Part shown: in pieces, positions 1 through 12,989 of the stretch
How positions within the stretch are numbered: position 1 is the first letter of the stretch
Layout of the letters: each line of letters begins with the position of its first letter
Assembly: GCA_036877525.1 (NCBI GenBank)
Contig: JAZGTH010000008.1
Coordinates: 7,109,001 to 7,173,000, forward strand
Direction of reading: 5' to 3'
Length of the DNA: 64,000 nucleotides
Origin: Chromobotia macracanthus
Taxonomy: Eukaryota; Chordata; Actinopteri; Cypriniformes; Botiidae
Notes under the pieces: generated by a model
Databases searched by the model: none
What the model saw: the letters and a program-made list of their open reading frames with translations, nothing else
Told to the model about the DNA's origin: nothing
Position numbers and translations under genes: made by a program

Positions 1-432
1 GTACTCGGGTAGCTGTGCCTTTCTCAACTCACTACAGAGGTCTATTAGTCTACATTAGAGATAAAAATGTATTTAAGGGAAATGAAAACAAAAAATGTAG
101 AGATTTACATAAAGTGCTAAACCGTCAGTTATTCACTGTGAAATACAACCAACTCAAACAATCTTGTAACTACTCAGTTTTCAGTCACAATTGTGAGATT
201 GCTTGTTCTCAATTACTGTACAATTAAAGCTGGCTGATAATAGGAATACTTAAAAGTGTACATTAAAGAACAGCATTACATCATTTTTCATGAGTGACTA
301 TATTCATGCACCCCATTTCCCCAAAGACTACAAAAAGGACTCAACAATAAGCTTGATCCAGTCACCCACGAGGTCAGTGCTGTGCTGATGTAAGAGAGAT
401 GTGTCACATATCTTGCACTCAAATGATTGTGA

Positions 433-497
433 TTTTGTTGAATATGTGCTTTGTTGAATGTGCTTTTGTTGAATATGTGCTTTTGTTGAATATGTGC
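433..497. repeat. Minisatellite, 17-bp unit, about 4 copies
   Basis: Units reading TTTTGTTGAATATGTGC occur at 433-449, 464-480 and 481-497, with a shortened 14-bp unit at 450-463 that has lost three bases. The array is head to tail inside mapkapk2 intron 1. Confidence 0.85.
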
Positions 498-1096
498 TTT
501 TACAGCTTACAAACTCTTGGAACACTGTTGTTGCAAACTGTGCCGATTTAAGTATGTCACTAGGTTGACGCCATTTAGCAGGCTAAGATTTTGGTGAAAG
601 AATGACCTAAAGTCTTGGAAACAACAGTTTAAATGGACTGAAAATTTGAAAAATACAGTGTCAATCTTCCTGCAAAATTTGTTAATTTAATAAAAATATC
701 ACGGGTGTAACTATATTCAAAATCGAATTGAAAACTGTAATACACCAACCGCAGTATGTACTGCGGTACTCTCGTGGTGTAAGGAACCCCCCACCCCCTG
801 CTGCCCCAAATCAGCCCTGGCTTTTTGCTGAGGTTGACCTCATTTTACCTTATGTCACAAAACAAAGCTTTCTTCCCTGACATTTGATTAAACAGCAATT
901 AACTACCAACGCATCGGTCACATTTATTTATATATTCATACTTTATACATATTGCCTGTCTTTAAAATACTGTACATATGAGGCAGCTCAGAAGATAAAT
1001 GACTGTTTTAGCAACAGTTCTCTCTGGTAGTTCTTTCTGTCAGGACTTAATCTGTTAATATCTTCAGTGCATTTTCACAACTTTACAATGCACATA

Positions 1097-1150
1097 TTTA
1101 CATTTATGCATTCGGCATAATTTTATCCAAAGCGACTTACAGTGCATTCA
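1097..1150 (-). repeat. SINE 3' tail fragment
   Basis: Read on the minus strand this gives the teleost SINE-type tail: an AGTCGCTTTGGAT core followed by an AAATGTAAAT-like end. The same tail ends the fuller elements at 20808, 22139 and 38258. No tRNA-like head is visible here, so it is a 5'-truncated copy. Confidence 0.6.
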
Positions 1151-2165
1151 TACACTATAAATAAAAACCAACAATTTGGTGGGAAACAAGTGTGTATAGT
1201 ATAATAAGGTATAGTTTGACATAAGCCTATGGCTGGTTTATTGGAAGGTTTGTAAGATGCTCTTCTTTGTTAAACTGCTTTGAAATAATAATGAAATAAA
1301 GTATTGCAGAAAAAACCTACACAAAAACATTGAATTGAATACACAACAACTCCTACAATGACTCCTCACCCCTAAAATCCATAAATCCCCCCCCATATGA
1401 GGTGACTGTCTTCAAATATTATTGTTATGAAGTTAAAAGTGAATGTAGTGGTCTTTAGCATTGATGGTGCCATGTCGTGAACCTGCCCCCAAAGCAAACA
1501 AAACCAAATCCAACCGTGGCTCCAAAACCCGTGACATATCGTTACATCCCTAAAAAAAATATGCATTCATGGCAGAGCCAGGAAAAATGATAGTAAGTAA
1601 GGAAGTAATCAAATCAAATACTTTTGCAAACCAGGCCTATGGAAAAAAAAAATCTTGTTGTTGAGCCCTGGCAAGACATCAATATAGTACATAGTTTCAG
1701 GTACAGATTGTGCACAAAGTAATGAATTACTGAGCTTCAGTTGTCTGCAGCCTTTTTAAATGGATGTTTTATACTCCATTAACAACTGTTCTTTCTTAAG
1801 AGAACACCCACGGCCACTCCTCAAGCACAGAGCCCTGGAAAACTGAAGAGAGCCATATGAACCGTGAATGATCATTGAACCATATCACAGACATAAAACA
1901 TTAAATATATATATTCCCCAGACCTTACATTTCCCAGACCTGACTTACCATTGATAGAATATATACCCCAATACTAAAGCCAAATTATGTTACAAGGCCT
2001 TTCTTTTCAACTCAAATACACTGAAAACCTTAAGCACAGACATACAATGCATCTGGTTTCTGAGACTGTTTAAAACATGGATAATTAAAATGTTTTTTGT
2101 GCCAAGATTAAGGTTTCAAAAACCCATGCTAATGAATATACTTTGAGGTCTTTGAATATACAAGA

Positions 2166-2178
2166 CACCCCCTAGTGG
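2166..2178 (-). promoter_or_regulatory. CTCF-like motif
   Basis: On the minus strand CCACTAGGGGGTG matches the CTCF core except for one position (T instead of C). It is inside mapkapk2 intron 1. Confidence 0.3.
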
Positions 2179-2901
2179 TCTATGTCAGAATGAAAACGAA
2201 TCTAACAAATCTTTTCTTGGCACAACCTTGAGATTTGATTATAGAAGTGGCATACATTTCCCCACACATCGTTACATAATAGACACATATTATACAAACC
2301 AAGATTTATGATCACTTAAGGGTGGCTACTTTGAAGATGCTTAAACATATTTTTATTAATTCTGGATTCATAGTTCCGTGTGTTATTGCATAGTTCTGAT
2401 GAGTTTACATTTTAATTACCATTCTGATGTATAACTTTTGACTGGCAGTGCAATTTTTAATCGACCTCAGAGGTTCTCATTTCTTGCATGTTCTTCTTTT
2501 TGCATTTCTCCTGAAAACACACAGTCAGTTTCACACTAATAAGGCGTGTTGTACTGCACCACACAGTTATGTATGACAAGCAATGGAAAGAATCCATCCA
2601 TGGGGGGTTGGGTGGCCTGAGCAGGCAGTCATTCTCTCTTACCCAGTGTCAGGATTCCTGTCTTTGCCCACCACCCACATCACAACACATACTCACACCA
2701 GCCTGCAGGGGGCTAAGAGGGATTTCTGCTTGATCTCAGCCAAACCTAATGTAAACCCTCATTTACTTCCAGCTAACCGAGCAGGCAGATCTACTCTTTA
2801 AAAGTGACAGGACAGACATCACAAATCTAAACAAGGACAGAGATGTACTGAAGTTAACCAGCATGTAACCCTCATCCGTTTAAGCAAGTCACAGACACAT
2901 C

Positions 2902-2909
2902 TGACGTCA
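2902..2909. promoter_or_regulatory. Palindromic CRE (TGACGTCA), intronic
   Basis: A perfect 8-bp cAMP response element lies about 9 kb inside mapkapk2 intron 1. An isolated 8-mer can occur by chance, so function is uncertain. Confidence 0.3.
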
Positions 2910-5900
2910 CTCACACATATCAGAACAGGCACTACCAGTCACAAAGAATCGCTTCTCACCAAAGCCCTCTAGTGTTCAAACACAAGCACACAGACATAAT
3001 ATATCATTTCAAGCTGGCTTACAGTAACCCTAGACAGAGTGAGTCTTGGTGATTGTTTACTGTCTTGTTAAAAAAAATCATTAGCCATATAAGATTTCTT
3101 TCCTTTGCTGTAATTTTAAGTAGCTTTTTGTTAATAGCTAAACATACGCTAGCATTTTAATTACAAAAGGATCATCTTTCATTCTAAAAAAGCAATGGCT
3201 TCCCAAACGTACCAAGGAAACGGCCTTCGGTATGTCATGTAGTTAGAGGTGTCAGACAGCTTTTGGTCCCATAATTTCATATGCACGAAGAACAAGGCAA
3301 CAGTAATACTGTGCCAGGTCAAAATGTTCTATCTGGGTAAGGTGAGATGCCTCATTGTTCAAGGAAACTGTTGCTAAGCCAACAGAGAGCAATTACTGTT
3401 GTCACTGCTTTAATGCCGGCCTTTTGTGAAGACCAAAGAGCAAAACTGGAAAACCAAACGCCTCAGAAACACAATTTCTGCAATGTCATTATGAGTAAGG
3501 TTAAAAAGCACACATGCCGTAACTGTGTAAATAAGGCGGCACTGAAAGAAACTGCATCATAAAGGGCCTCTAGGTCCAACTGTGTGTATTTGGCTTGCGT
3601 CACAGTTTTGGGAGGGCGGCTGAACGTCTCCCTGTCCTTTCAATGTAACTGGCACATCTATACTGGACTTCAGTGACTTAGGATATTAAATGTCATTAGC
3701 AAATCTGGCATGGGTGGTTGTGAGTGACAGAGAGGAAAAGACATATGGCAGGTGGCACGGGCTTTGTTTTGCATGTGAAGGGGATATGGAAAAGGGGGTG
3801 GTGTCACGTGTGTTGTGTGAGAGGGGGAGGGTGTTGATTTCCTCCCATGAAACATGTGGCAGGGCTGAGCGTTCTCCTGTTTCAATGCCAAACCCAAAGC
3901 CCCCTTGATATCCTGATAATGTCCTGACAACAAACAACAACTTGCTGAGATGTCTACATCCATGGACACAAACAAATATGACACCTACAATGCCATACGG
4001 GCATGTTAAGCAAATTAAGTATCAACATTTTCAACTCCGTCCCTAAAGTGTTCCAACTACTGTTGCTCACAAAACCATTGAAGTTTATATCTGTGCCACA
4101 CTTGAACATATACATTATTGATTTAAAAAGCAGATAAAAAGTCACCTCAAATGAGCTAAAATGCTGTGTTAGTCTACAGGCATATATACAAACATGCGTT
4201 TACTCTAATACACAGACACACAACTTCAATATCACTGTGATCTTTGGGGCTACTAAAGACCTGCTTTCTTTAACAGCAGCAGATCTGTAGGAACACCATG
4301 TCCATCTGCTATTAGTGTTTGGCCATCACCCGCTCGGTGGGTGAATAGCAGATGTGGCCCATTCACCTTCCTGAGACCCAGCACAAAAGAGACCCTCCGC
4401 ATACACACAAAAGAGCAGGGTGAGGGGCTTTCTAGAGAATTTGAAGGGGGGCTGGAGGTGGAGGGCCAGCATCTTCCACCTGCTTCTGTTTAGATCTCCA
4501 ACAGCCTTTAAGCTACTTATCTTCATTTGGTTAAGGAGCTAAAAGGTTCTTTTCCTGTGTCTAAGCAGAATATTTGCAGATGTGTGCATGCGTATGTTCG
4601 CATGAGTGTGTGATGACAGACTATTGCTCATTGTGATGCATGGCCATCCACATGACAGGGTAAACATGTTTGTTTCATTTGATTAAAGACATCTGTCAGC
4701 CCCCCCCAACACACACAACTACCCCCAATTTTAACTCACTGTTGAGGAGTTAAATAAATGAGGCATTTATTTCATGAATAACATGGGGTTTGACCATGTA
4801 AAAATAATAGACAAAAGATAACACATCACATCACATCCAGTTCTTCATTCAGAGATGACTTCTTGGTATCATGATTCAACATTCTCATCCAATTACAGAA
4901 CATGACAAACATTTTTATAAGGTAAGTGTTACTGTGATTTACCATTCTTGTTTTCCAATGAAGTGTGTGAGTTTCAGTCTAGGCATTCTAGCAGGTTTAC
5001 ACAATACCCTGTGTTTACAATAGTACTTGTAGAAAGTGTGAGTATGGCTTGAGTGCCTTCTGTTTGCTGCCGTAACAACCTGTCATTGCTAACTCACAGC
5101 ATCACTTACGGTCACCTCAGGCAATGGATGACACAAGAACTGCATCATGTTTTGTGTATGACAAAGGCTGTACCAGAAATCTGCTAATTCGTTTGCTCAT
5201 CTACTGTTCACAATACAGGTGAAGACCATACACACTGAAAAGCTTTGGGAGTGACACCTCTGTATTAGAATCAATTTTCTAAATCATTCTCTGGGAAAAT
5301 ACACACTGCAGATAAACACAGTAGTCACTCTTCTTCTGAGTGCTTAATCCTGTTCTGTACACACACACACATTCAGTGATTTACAGGAGTGGTGGCTACA
5401 TCCAACAACCAAATTCACTCCTGAACAATTTGTGTAGTGAAAGTTGATAAAGCTTAAAATACATGTAGTTTTGTCACAGATTTTGGAGTTTTGGAGAGTC
5501 TGTCACTTTCTATAGTTACTTCCACCAGTCCTGCAACCTCCATGTAACTCACACATGATGGTCCAGAGTGTGCACACTGTTTAAAAGCAACCGCTTAATA
5601 GGCATAAAATACGGGGTTTCTTTTGACAGCAGTTTACAATAGGGTTACAATACATTTCTGATCATAAACATTGTAGTCAAAAAGGTAAACATCAAAATGG
5701 TTAAAATGTCTTGTTTTTAAACTATATCATATTTTATTATCCCACATAAGTAAATGGGAAACATGGTGGATTCCAAAAACATGACCCATCTGTTATTATT
5801 AATCTGAGATTATATTAGTAACCAGATACAAATTGTGATCCAGCAATTGTGTTTTGGTTATGTTTGTTTAGCTGCCTTCTCTTTATGATAATGCATGGGT

Positions 5901-8900
5901 TAGCCCTAATCTGCATGGCTGATGTGAGCAACTACGGATGAGACACACTGGTATTCAAAAAGACACACCCCTCCATCTCTGACTTGATTGCAATTTATCA
6001 CAAGACTAAATTATTTTGTTTTCGCAATCAATCATTAGCTTCATTTTTAAAGGTGCTGTCACATCTGGGCATGTCTATTTGTAACAGTCATTTTACTGAT
6101 CTCGGCAGCCCCACTGCATTATGGACAACACAGTATTGTTATTGACCATCAGCTCTAAACTACAAGTAGTGATGTATTACAGGTGTAAAAGAGTGGTCTT
6201 ATAGGCAATTAAATAGTGCTGCAAGTATACCACACCACACTAATGAATGACTAAATCCCAAATAATTAAGTATATAGGGATACAGCGGCGATTACGGGGA
6301 CAACAGGTAATATTTTCCCTCTAATGTTTACTGTTATTTTGTTAGTAGGGTGGTGGAGTAGTATAGCTCCAATCATACAGGCAAACAATCCACTTATGTT
6401 CCACTATGTACGCCACCACACATATTTCAGCCACCAGGTGTCCTTGCATGCAAAGAAATGCATGCATGACTAAATCAAGACGGTTAGAGGTTTCACTTCT
6501 ACAAGTCTAACACCCTGCCTCCACTTCCTCACTGTGACTATATTGCATTTAGACATTAGAGTTCACTACCCTAACCCAATCAATTCCCACTTCTCATCAT
6601 CTGTGATCTGACACACACAAAAACCTGTGGATGTAATTTCCCTGTGTTATCAGATGACATTTCAGTTTAAATCACCACTGAGCAGAACCAAGCCGATGAT
6701 AATGATCCCTTCAACAGTAACACTTCTCTATTTGGCTAAGTCATCTGTTTTTTTTCAGGGGTTTTCCACCTGTCTCACTAGCTGAGCCACTGGAAACTTC
6801 TTAGTTAATGTGTGGTCAATTAACTTGCATGGAAATGGAAGGATAGCCACCGAGGGATTATTGATGAGGACTAATAGACAAATTCATACTCAATTAGCTG
6901 GGCTATATACTCTACAACCAAGTAAAAACACTTATTTATTGGTAAAGCAATCAAATAAAAGTGGAAGGCTTATACAATTGGTCTGATCAGATCTACAGGA
7001 CATGTGAAATCTCGTAGGTAGGTGAGATGTTTCAGATGCCAACAGCATGCCCACAAAATGTCACTTTTTAAATCAGAATGTGGGTGACCAATGTGAGCGT
7101 AACAGGCCTGATTACATTTACGCAGAGGCTGTGTATGAGTAATGGTCCTCTTTACCATGAAACAAGATTTAAAAAGATTGATCAATCATTAGCGTTTGGT
7201 TATCTAGTAGAAATCAATTTGTGGTTTACTTCTTTAAAATGAACCAAAATAATTTAACGTTACCTAATACATAAATATAATAAAAATGTAACATAATCCT
7301 AGTATTTCTTAAATACCAGCCAGCAATAAGACATAATAAGCAAACATGTCCAAATAAATATCAGCAAAACATTTACCAAAGCTGTGGTCAGAGGTTGTTT
7401 TTCTATTACCAACCAGTCACAATTTCACAGAAAGAGAGGAAGAGGAAGTACAACTATTTGCCAGGAGGATCAGCTTAAAAAGTAATGGTTCCTTTTTTCA
7501 CAAAACAAATGTGAAGAATATGAAACATTCCAGTGTAGAGTTTTATACAAATGAGGCCAACTGCAAAAATACCAGGATCTCTTCCACGACAAACCACAGG
7601 GTGCCAAAGCAACACGCTTCAACTAAAAACACTAAACAAAATCTAATCACAGGTTATCAATCAAAGCTGCACCTGAAAGCCTATATTTTCAAAGTGGACC
7701 ACAACATAGAATTACAAGGTTTGTTATTACACGCTGCTTCCTTTCTTTCAACATGCATGAAAGACTGTCTGTGTACACCCACAATATCATGAATGAGCAG
7801 AAATCTTTCTAATGACACTGAGGTTAAATGATGAGCAGGAGAAAGATCAAACTTTTATAAAGGTCTCCTTAGGAAGTATAGACATACGATTCAATGAGCC
7901 TCATGTAGCTAGTCTCAAATGTGAGAAATTAATACTGTCTAAATGTGCTAAGAAAAGCTTAAACCATCTATGTTCCAGAATCAAATCTGGGTCCCAATCA
8001 TTCCAAAGCACTCTGAACAGCTAGGGAACGAGTTAACATGGCTTCTGAAGTGCACATTGTCAAGTGACAAGGAAGGGTAAGGCAAGCTGAAGCAGAAACC
8101 ATCAGCCTGAAGGTATCTATGGCTGACCCAATTAAAGATGCAGTTGTGGTTATTTACAGGAAACAACAAGTGAGAAACCAAACTGAGGAAAACTGTCAAA
8201 GCCACTGAAAGTTCAGCTGTATGACCGACATTTTAATAGTAGCAGTGCCGAAAATATGTTCAGTGAAACCGAAAGTATGTTAGTGTGTATTAAAAAAAAA
8301 ACAGCTCGAGAAATTCGTTTTAAGTTTAATTAAAACGGCAAATGTTGCATAACTGCAAGTTAGAATAATTTCAAAAACACTTATTTTGTAACTAATTAAA
8401 CATACATCCATCACTAAGGAATCTAAGTTGAGATTCATGGCATGCTGATGTAACTGAGAAGATGTGTGTCCTTTCTCTCAGAGGAATGTCCTAGACAAAG
8501 AAAACAATCTTATCACAGGGCTGTATTAGAAATCGACTTGAATCATGATGCAAACTAAACTGTTGTTTATACAACAGCAAATCACAACAGCTAGTTCATA
8601 CTATATTCAACAGCTATGAAATGTTCCACTGTCCTCTTATTCGTAAGTTGATTACTATAGCTTTGACATTCTGTTTGTAAATCTTCAGACAATAAGAATT
8701 TGGTTTTAGACAGCTCTAGCTTGCTTAAGCGGGTCGGTGCTTTGAAACACACCCCTCATAACTGTTTACCAACTCAACATGTGTAATGAACAGTAAAGCC
8801 ATTGCAAAATAACTCCCACCCTTTTCAAATTCCTTTAATTTACAACAATTGGAATAAAGAATATTGGAATACAGTTGCATGGTAAGATGGATTTTGGTGA

Positions 8901-10043
8901 TTAACAAATAAAACTCCAATGCACATATAAATGCATGTGGTATTAAAAAATGGATATTAGATCATAACCCGGTCCTTCATTCTGATAAATGTGACATTTT
9001 TGTGGGACGATGTACCTCTGACTATTTTAGCCACGCTCACAAATATGAACTCCAAGAGCAGAACACACACACAAACACACAATCCTCAGTTTAATCCTCA
9101 ACCTAATTAGCTCAATATATTTGTCACATCCCACAATAACACATTTATGGATTACAGAGTTAAATGTAGTATAATCATGAAAACTAGGAGAAAATGAAAA
9201 TACTACAATTTCTCAGAAATAAAGCTATTATAGCTGTTATTTTCTGAAATTGCTCATTCAAGCCAGATGCAAACAATATATATATATATACTATACCAGT
9301 CAATAATTTAGTCTGAATGCACTCAGATATACTTCCCCAAAAAATGTAAATCCCCAAAAATATTGGACACCAAATAGATGCACAAATCAGTGCCTTTAAT
9401 AAATATGTGTTCCATCTCTGGCTCAAGTTTATAGGCTTTTGACATCCTTTTTGTGGTGTCTTGTTCTCAGACAGCCCTTTGATAACAACGTACATTTAGA
9501 ACACAACAGCACCTGACTTTGATCCCAAATTCACAGCTGTCTTCACGAGTTTAAACCTGCATGTTCATGAATTAAAGATCACAGTGTCACAGTGCTGTCT
9601 AACGGGAAAGAGCCTTCAAAGCCAATTATTCCCTGCTTTGAATACAAGCGCCTTCTTTTCCTCCTCATGTATCCAATTATGCAGAATGACAACACCTGTG
9701 GATCAAGCTAAACATCCACATATAAGGAATCAGGAAACGTATTCATTTCTAGGTAGGTCGAGTCATGGCCATGATGATAAACGATTAAATTGTTCCAAAC
9801 ACACACAAGGAAATGCGCTGCCATGAACATAATAATGGTCATTCACAGGCAGAGACAGCTCTTCAGGTCAAATTGGTTTTATTAATAGACAGGATCCTCT
9901 TCGATTCACATTTTCCAAAACATACTGATCAAGATAAGGTGAGACACAGTTACTAATCACAGATGAATAATAGCAGTTAAATTTTAGTTTTAATGCAGAC
10001 CTTATTGGACTATTATTGCTTATTGGACTATTGGACTATTATT

Positions 10044-10117
10044 ACAAACCACAGATGTGGATAGTTTTGAACTTTCAAACCTTAACAAATTTGATTTCAA
10101 TTATTGCTGAGGTTGAG
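10044..10117. repeat. 74-bp exact direct repeat, copy 1
   Basis: The segment from ACAAACCACAGATGTGG to GCTGAGGTTGAG recurs base for base at 10562-10635, 518 bp away. Both copies are in the same orientation and the flanks do not match. It carries no terminal inverted repeat or simple-sequence character. Confidence 0.95.
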
Positions 10118-10561
10118 ATTGAGTGAGACAAGATTGCTTGGTAGACAGCAATCTAATGCTTTCCGATGCCCCTTTCTTTCCTGCCACCCACAGACATGCA
10201 GTGCACTTCTGCATGCTAAAAACAGCCTTGCGTGTGGTGGTGAATGCTGGGGTAAGGCCAGATCTGTCACCGGAGAGGTCAGAGATCCAACACGATGACA
10301 GAAACCCAGACAAGGTGCTGACATCATCAGTGGCCCTAAAAGATCAACTAGGCTTTCCTTTAACAAATAATAACTCTGTTCTGTCGAGATAAAGCAAAAA
10401 TCAAATGCTGGATTTTACAGCAGTTCCCGTCATTAAATAGAGCTCAACAAACATGAGCTCTAAAAGACAATAACCAACTAACCAGTAGTATGTTATGAGT
10501 GGGTGAATGAACACCTCTGCATTTCTACTCTGCTGCCAGTACAGACAGTAAATGGGAGGAA

Positions 10562-10635
10562 ACAAACCACAGATGTGGATAGTTTTGAACTTTCAAACCT
10601 TAACAAATTTGATTTCAATTATTGCTGAGGTTGAG
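10562..10635. repeat. 74-bp exact direct repeat, copy 2
   Basis: This is an identical copy of 10044-10117 in direct orientation. Perfect identity in intronic DNA suggests a recent duplication, gene conversion or an assembly artefact. Confidence 0.95.
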
Positions 10636-10717
10636 TCCCATTTTGAAACAGTTACTAGTTCTACCATGATGTGATGTAATTGGCAGCAATTAAATAAATG
10701 TATTAGCAGCAATTAGT

Positions 10718-10747
10718 AAATGTACTAATGTGAACATTAGTACATTT
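10718..10747. repeat. Perfect inverted repeat (14-nt arms, 2-nt loop)
   Basis: AAATGTACTAATGT is followed by GA and then by its exact reverse complement. It lies within mapkapk2 intron 1, just beyond the second 74-bp repeat. Confidence 0.85.
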
Positions 10748-11662
10748 CTGAGTAGTTTTAAGCAGACTGATATGGGAATGGCAATGTAATCTAAAAATCA
10801 CAGGAAAACACACAAACAGGTCATAATTCCTAGTCAATTCCTAGCCTAAATGCCTGTGAAATCCAGCCTATACACAGTATCCAAACTTTGGATAAAGTAA
10901 GTGACATGTATTAAATGAATGACTTACTGGGAGTTAACAAGTTGTAAATATTGGGAAATTACCAATGTGAGTTTAAGGGTGAAATTTACCAATAACTTAA
11001 CATGTGTCAATCAAATAAATGCTAATGCTGAATGAATCTGTTTCTATTTGTTGTAGCCTCTGTCACACTATTATTTCAAACACATCCCATATCTTTAAGT
11101 CAACACTGCATGCCAACCTTATCACCACTTGTGAGTAAACCGTCACACCCATTCCACAATCACCTGACCAAAACAACATTCACTTTCCTGTTTTGCGTAA
11201 TGGTGTGGATTTGCGTCAGCTTAAACAGCATCCTCCTGTTGAAGGTGGGAAGTCTTATGTCATTCTCTGTCCTCCCCTCCAACCCATTCTTTCCTATCCA
11301 CTTGTTAATATCAAAGGCCAGCTGGAACAGGGACCTGCTCTGCCACCTGGTTCTTAATAAAACAGATGGCTTTCCAATTTCCATTGTACTCCTAAAATGA
11401 ATGATTAACTCACTCTTAAATCACTGCCCAACACTGTGTATCCTGAAGGGACACCTGCAGAACCTACCAGCTTCCCTTATACCTAATTCACAAAGAAAAC
11501 ACTTAAAATGAATGATTACAGACTAGTTTAAATATTTACACAGAGTAGGCAAGTGGGTCTTAAAACAACTAAAGAACAAGGCTAAAGCGTCCTGTCCATT
11601 ATTAGAAATCCACATAAAAGTTGTTAATGTCAACAGCAGATTTACAAACGTCCGCGTCTTAC

Positions 11663-11893
11663 CTTTAAAGCATACTTCTCCCCACTTCTCTTGTGGAAGA
11701 TCTCCAGAACCCTGCCATTGATACCCAGTCCCAGGACTTGACTGGTGACCTTGTAGTCGTCGGTTATGGCATTTTTCTTAATCTGAAGTGAGGCTTTTCC
11801 GATCATGAACTGAGCTGGATTTTGCTGTTGCTGCTGCTGTTGCTGCAGCTGCTGGTTCGGAAACTTAGGAGGACTATTAGCGTTAGTAAACAT
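11663..11893 (-). CDS. mapkapk2: MAP kinase-activated protein kinase 2 (MK2), coding exon 1
   Basis: This encodes the first 77 residues of MK2, the Ser/Thr kinase activated by p38 that regulates AU-rich mRNA turnover and small heat-shock proteins. What is seen: an ATG at 11893, a Gln-rich N-terminus (11 residues, 14-24, all Gln except one Leu), the family segment LQIKKNAITDDYKVTSQVLG, the glycine loop LGLGINGRV (54-62) and the ATP-binding lysine in YALK (77). The exon ends in phase 0 at a GTAAG donor (11662-11658), the same boundary as human MK2 after FALK. The frame continues only six codons past the donor. The remaining kinase domain, hinge, NES and NLS lie outside the window. The human protein has a proline-rich N-terminus where this one is Gln-rich. 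MK3 was considered, but the DYRK3-RASSF5 context favours MK2; whether it is the a or b teleost paralogue is undetermined. Confidence 0.95.
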
Positions 11894-12400
11894 CTCCCAC
11901 CTCTTTTTTCCCTCAGTTAAGCAACTTAGCTACGTCTCCCGAACTTCAGTCTTTTCTTCGGCAACACCCAAAGCGAAGATTTGCCCCACACGGCTCGATC
12001 CTAAGCACAAAAACCACGTTTAAACGCGATGAAACGGTGACACGAACCTTACGACGCGCCGTTATTTCGGTTTCTGGGTGATTAGCTAAGCTAGCTAATA
12101 TCCATGTCGGGGGTCAAGCCACCAATTCGGCAAAGAGAGTTTAAAAAGACGAGCTGTGTACAACCACCGTCAGGTGAAATGGACTTCGAAGTGTCGCCAG
12201 CTATAGAAAAGAGCCACCGAGCGATTAAAAAACACAAATATCGAGTTTTAAAAATGGAAATGACACGCGTTCAGACGACAGTCCTCTGTGAGACGCGCGC
12301 TGGCCCTTCGCGACTTTCGTCCAGCGTCTTGCTGCTCTGACGTCACGGCGGAGTCTGGAATGCCTGCTTCTCTTAAAGGAGCCGCAGCTACCGACTCGTT
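11894..12400 (-). promoter_or_regulatory. mapkapk2: mapkapk2 5' UTR and CpG-rich promoter
   Basis: The roughly 500 bp upstream of the start codon is much richer in CpG than its surroundings, as expected for a vertebrate housekeeping-type promoter. No TATA box stands out. A palindromic CRE lies at 12338-12345. A 78-codon plus-strand frame at 12104-12340 is best explained as a by-product of GC-rich sequence. The transcription start cannot be fixed from sequence alone. Confidence 0.65.
12338..12345. promoter_or_regulatory. CRE palindrome TGACGTCA
   Basis: A perfect CREB/ATF site lies 445 bp upstream of the mapkapk2 ATG, inside the CpG-rich region. A second variant site, TTACGTCA (TGACGTAA on the minus strand), lies at 12561-12568. 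The dyrk3 promoter has the same perfect palindrome. Confidence 0.55.
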
Positions 12401-12560
12401 CAGAAAGCGCGATGAATGGGTTTAATAAAGGGAAACGTAACAGTAGTACTATTGTTGTAAATATTCACACTTTTGACTAAAGAAAGTTTGGCTTGCGGTT
12501 TGTTGAATGACCTCAGGCCTCTAACTGAAATAGGAGGAAGAGGCAAAAGCGCACCAACAA

Positions 12561-12568
12561 TTACGTCA
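12561..12568 (-). promoter_or_regulatory. CRE variant TGACGTAA
   Basis: A TGACGTAA site (minus strand) lies about 220 bp beyond the perfect CRE, upstream of mapkapk2. It fits the CREB/ATF consensus TGACGTMA. Confidence 0.4.
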
Positions 12569-12783
12569 GATGTATTGGTCACAATTGTACACAGAACGCA
12601 GAGTATGATAAAACGATATAGATTAAGAAAACAATAAAAGTAAAACATACATGTATGTAAACATTGTTTTAGGATTTTCTTTAGTTGAGAACGCTTTATG
12701 TTCTATTTGTTAATTTATTTATCTATCGTTTTTTTTTAATATAATTATATAATATAATAATTTTGGCGTGTCAGCAAGTATGG

Positions 12784-12798
12784 CCGCAAGAGGGCGCG
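12784..12798 (+). promoter_or_regulatory. CTCF-like motif
   Basis: CCGCAAGAGGGCGCG agrees with the CTCF core CCASYAGRKGGCRSY at most positions. It shares the 11-mer CAAGAGGGCGC with a second site at 12993-13003 in the same orientation. Confidence 0.4.
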
Positions 12799-12989
12799 GT
12801 CTACAAGCGTTTCAAACGTGCTCGCTTTATTTATACCTATCGTTTTTAAAAACTGCTGTTTATTATTAATATAATAAATCCGAGATAATATAGAACATTT
12901 ATAAACTCATTTAGCTATATATAAGTAAAGTAAATAGTAAGTTTAATTTACACGAGAAAACACTTTATGTATTGTCATACTCATAAAAT

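Larger units (their letters stand above)
1..11662 (-). other. mapkapk2: mapkapk2 intron 1 (partial, no exon seen)
   Basis: This stretch lies downstream, on the minus strand, of the mapkapk2 exon 1 donor at 11662-11661. I saw no reading frame resembling MK2 exon 2 or later, so the next exon lies outside the window and the intron exceeds 11.6 kb. Mammalian MAPKAPK2 also has a very long first intron. It holds a small minisatellite (433-497), a SINE tail fragment (about 1097-1150), a palindromic CRE (2902-2909), a CTCF-like motif (2166-2178, minus), a 74-bp exact duplication (10044-10117 and 10562-10635) and a hairpin (10718-10747). The short frames here have no recognisable domain. Confidence 0.75.

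Noticed and set aside
12104..12340. Plus-strand 78-codon frame antisense to the mapkapk2 promoter
   Set aside because: No homology recognised; GC-rich promoter sequence explains it. A divergent transcript cannot be excluded but is not supported.
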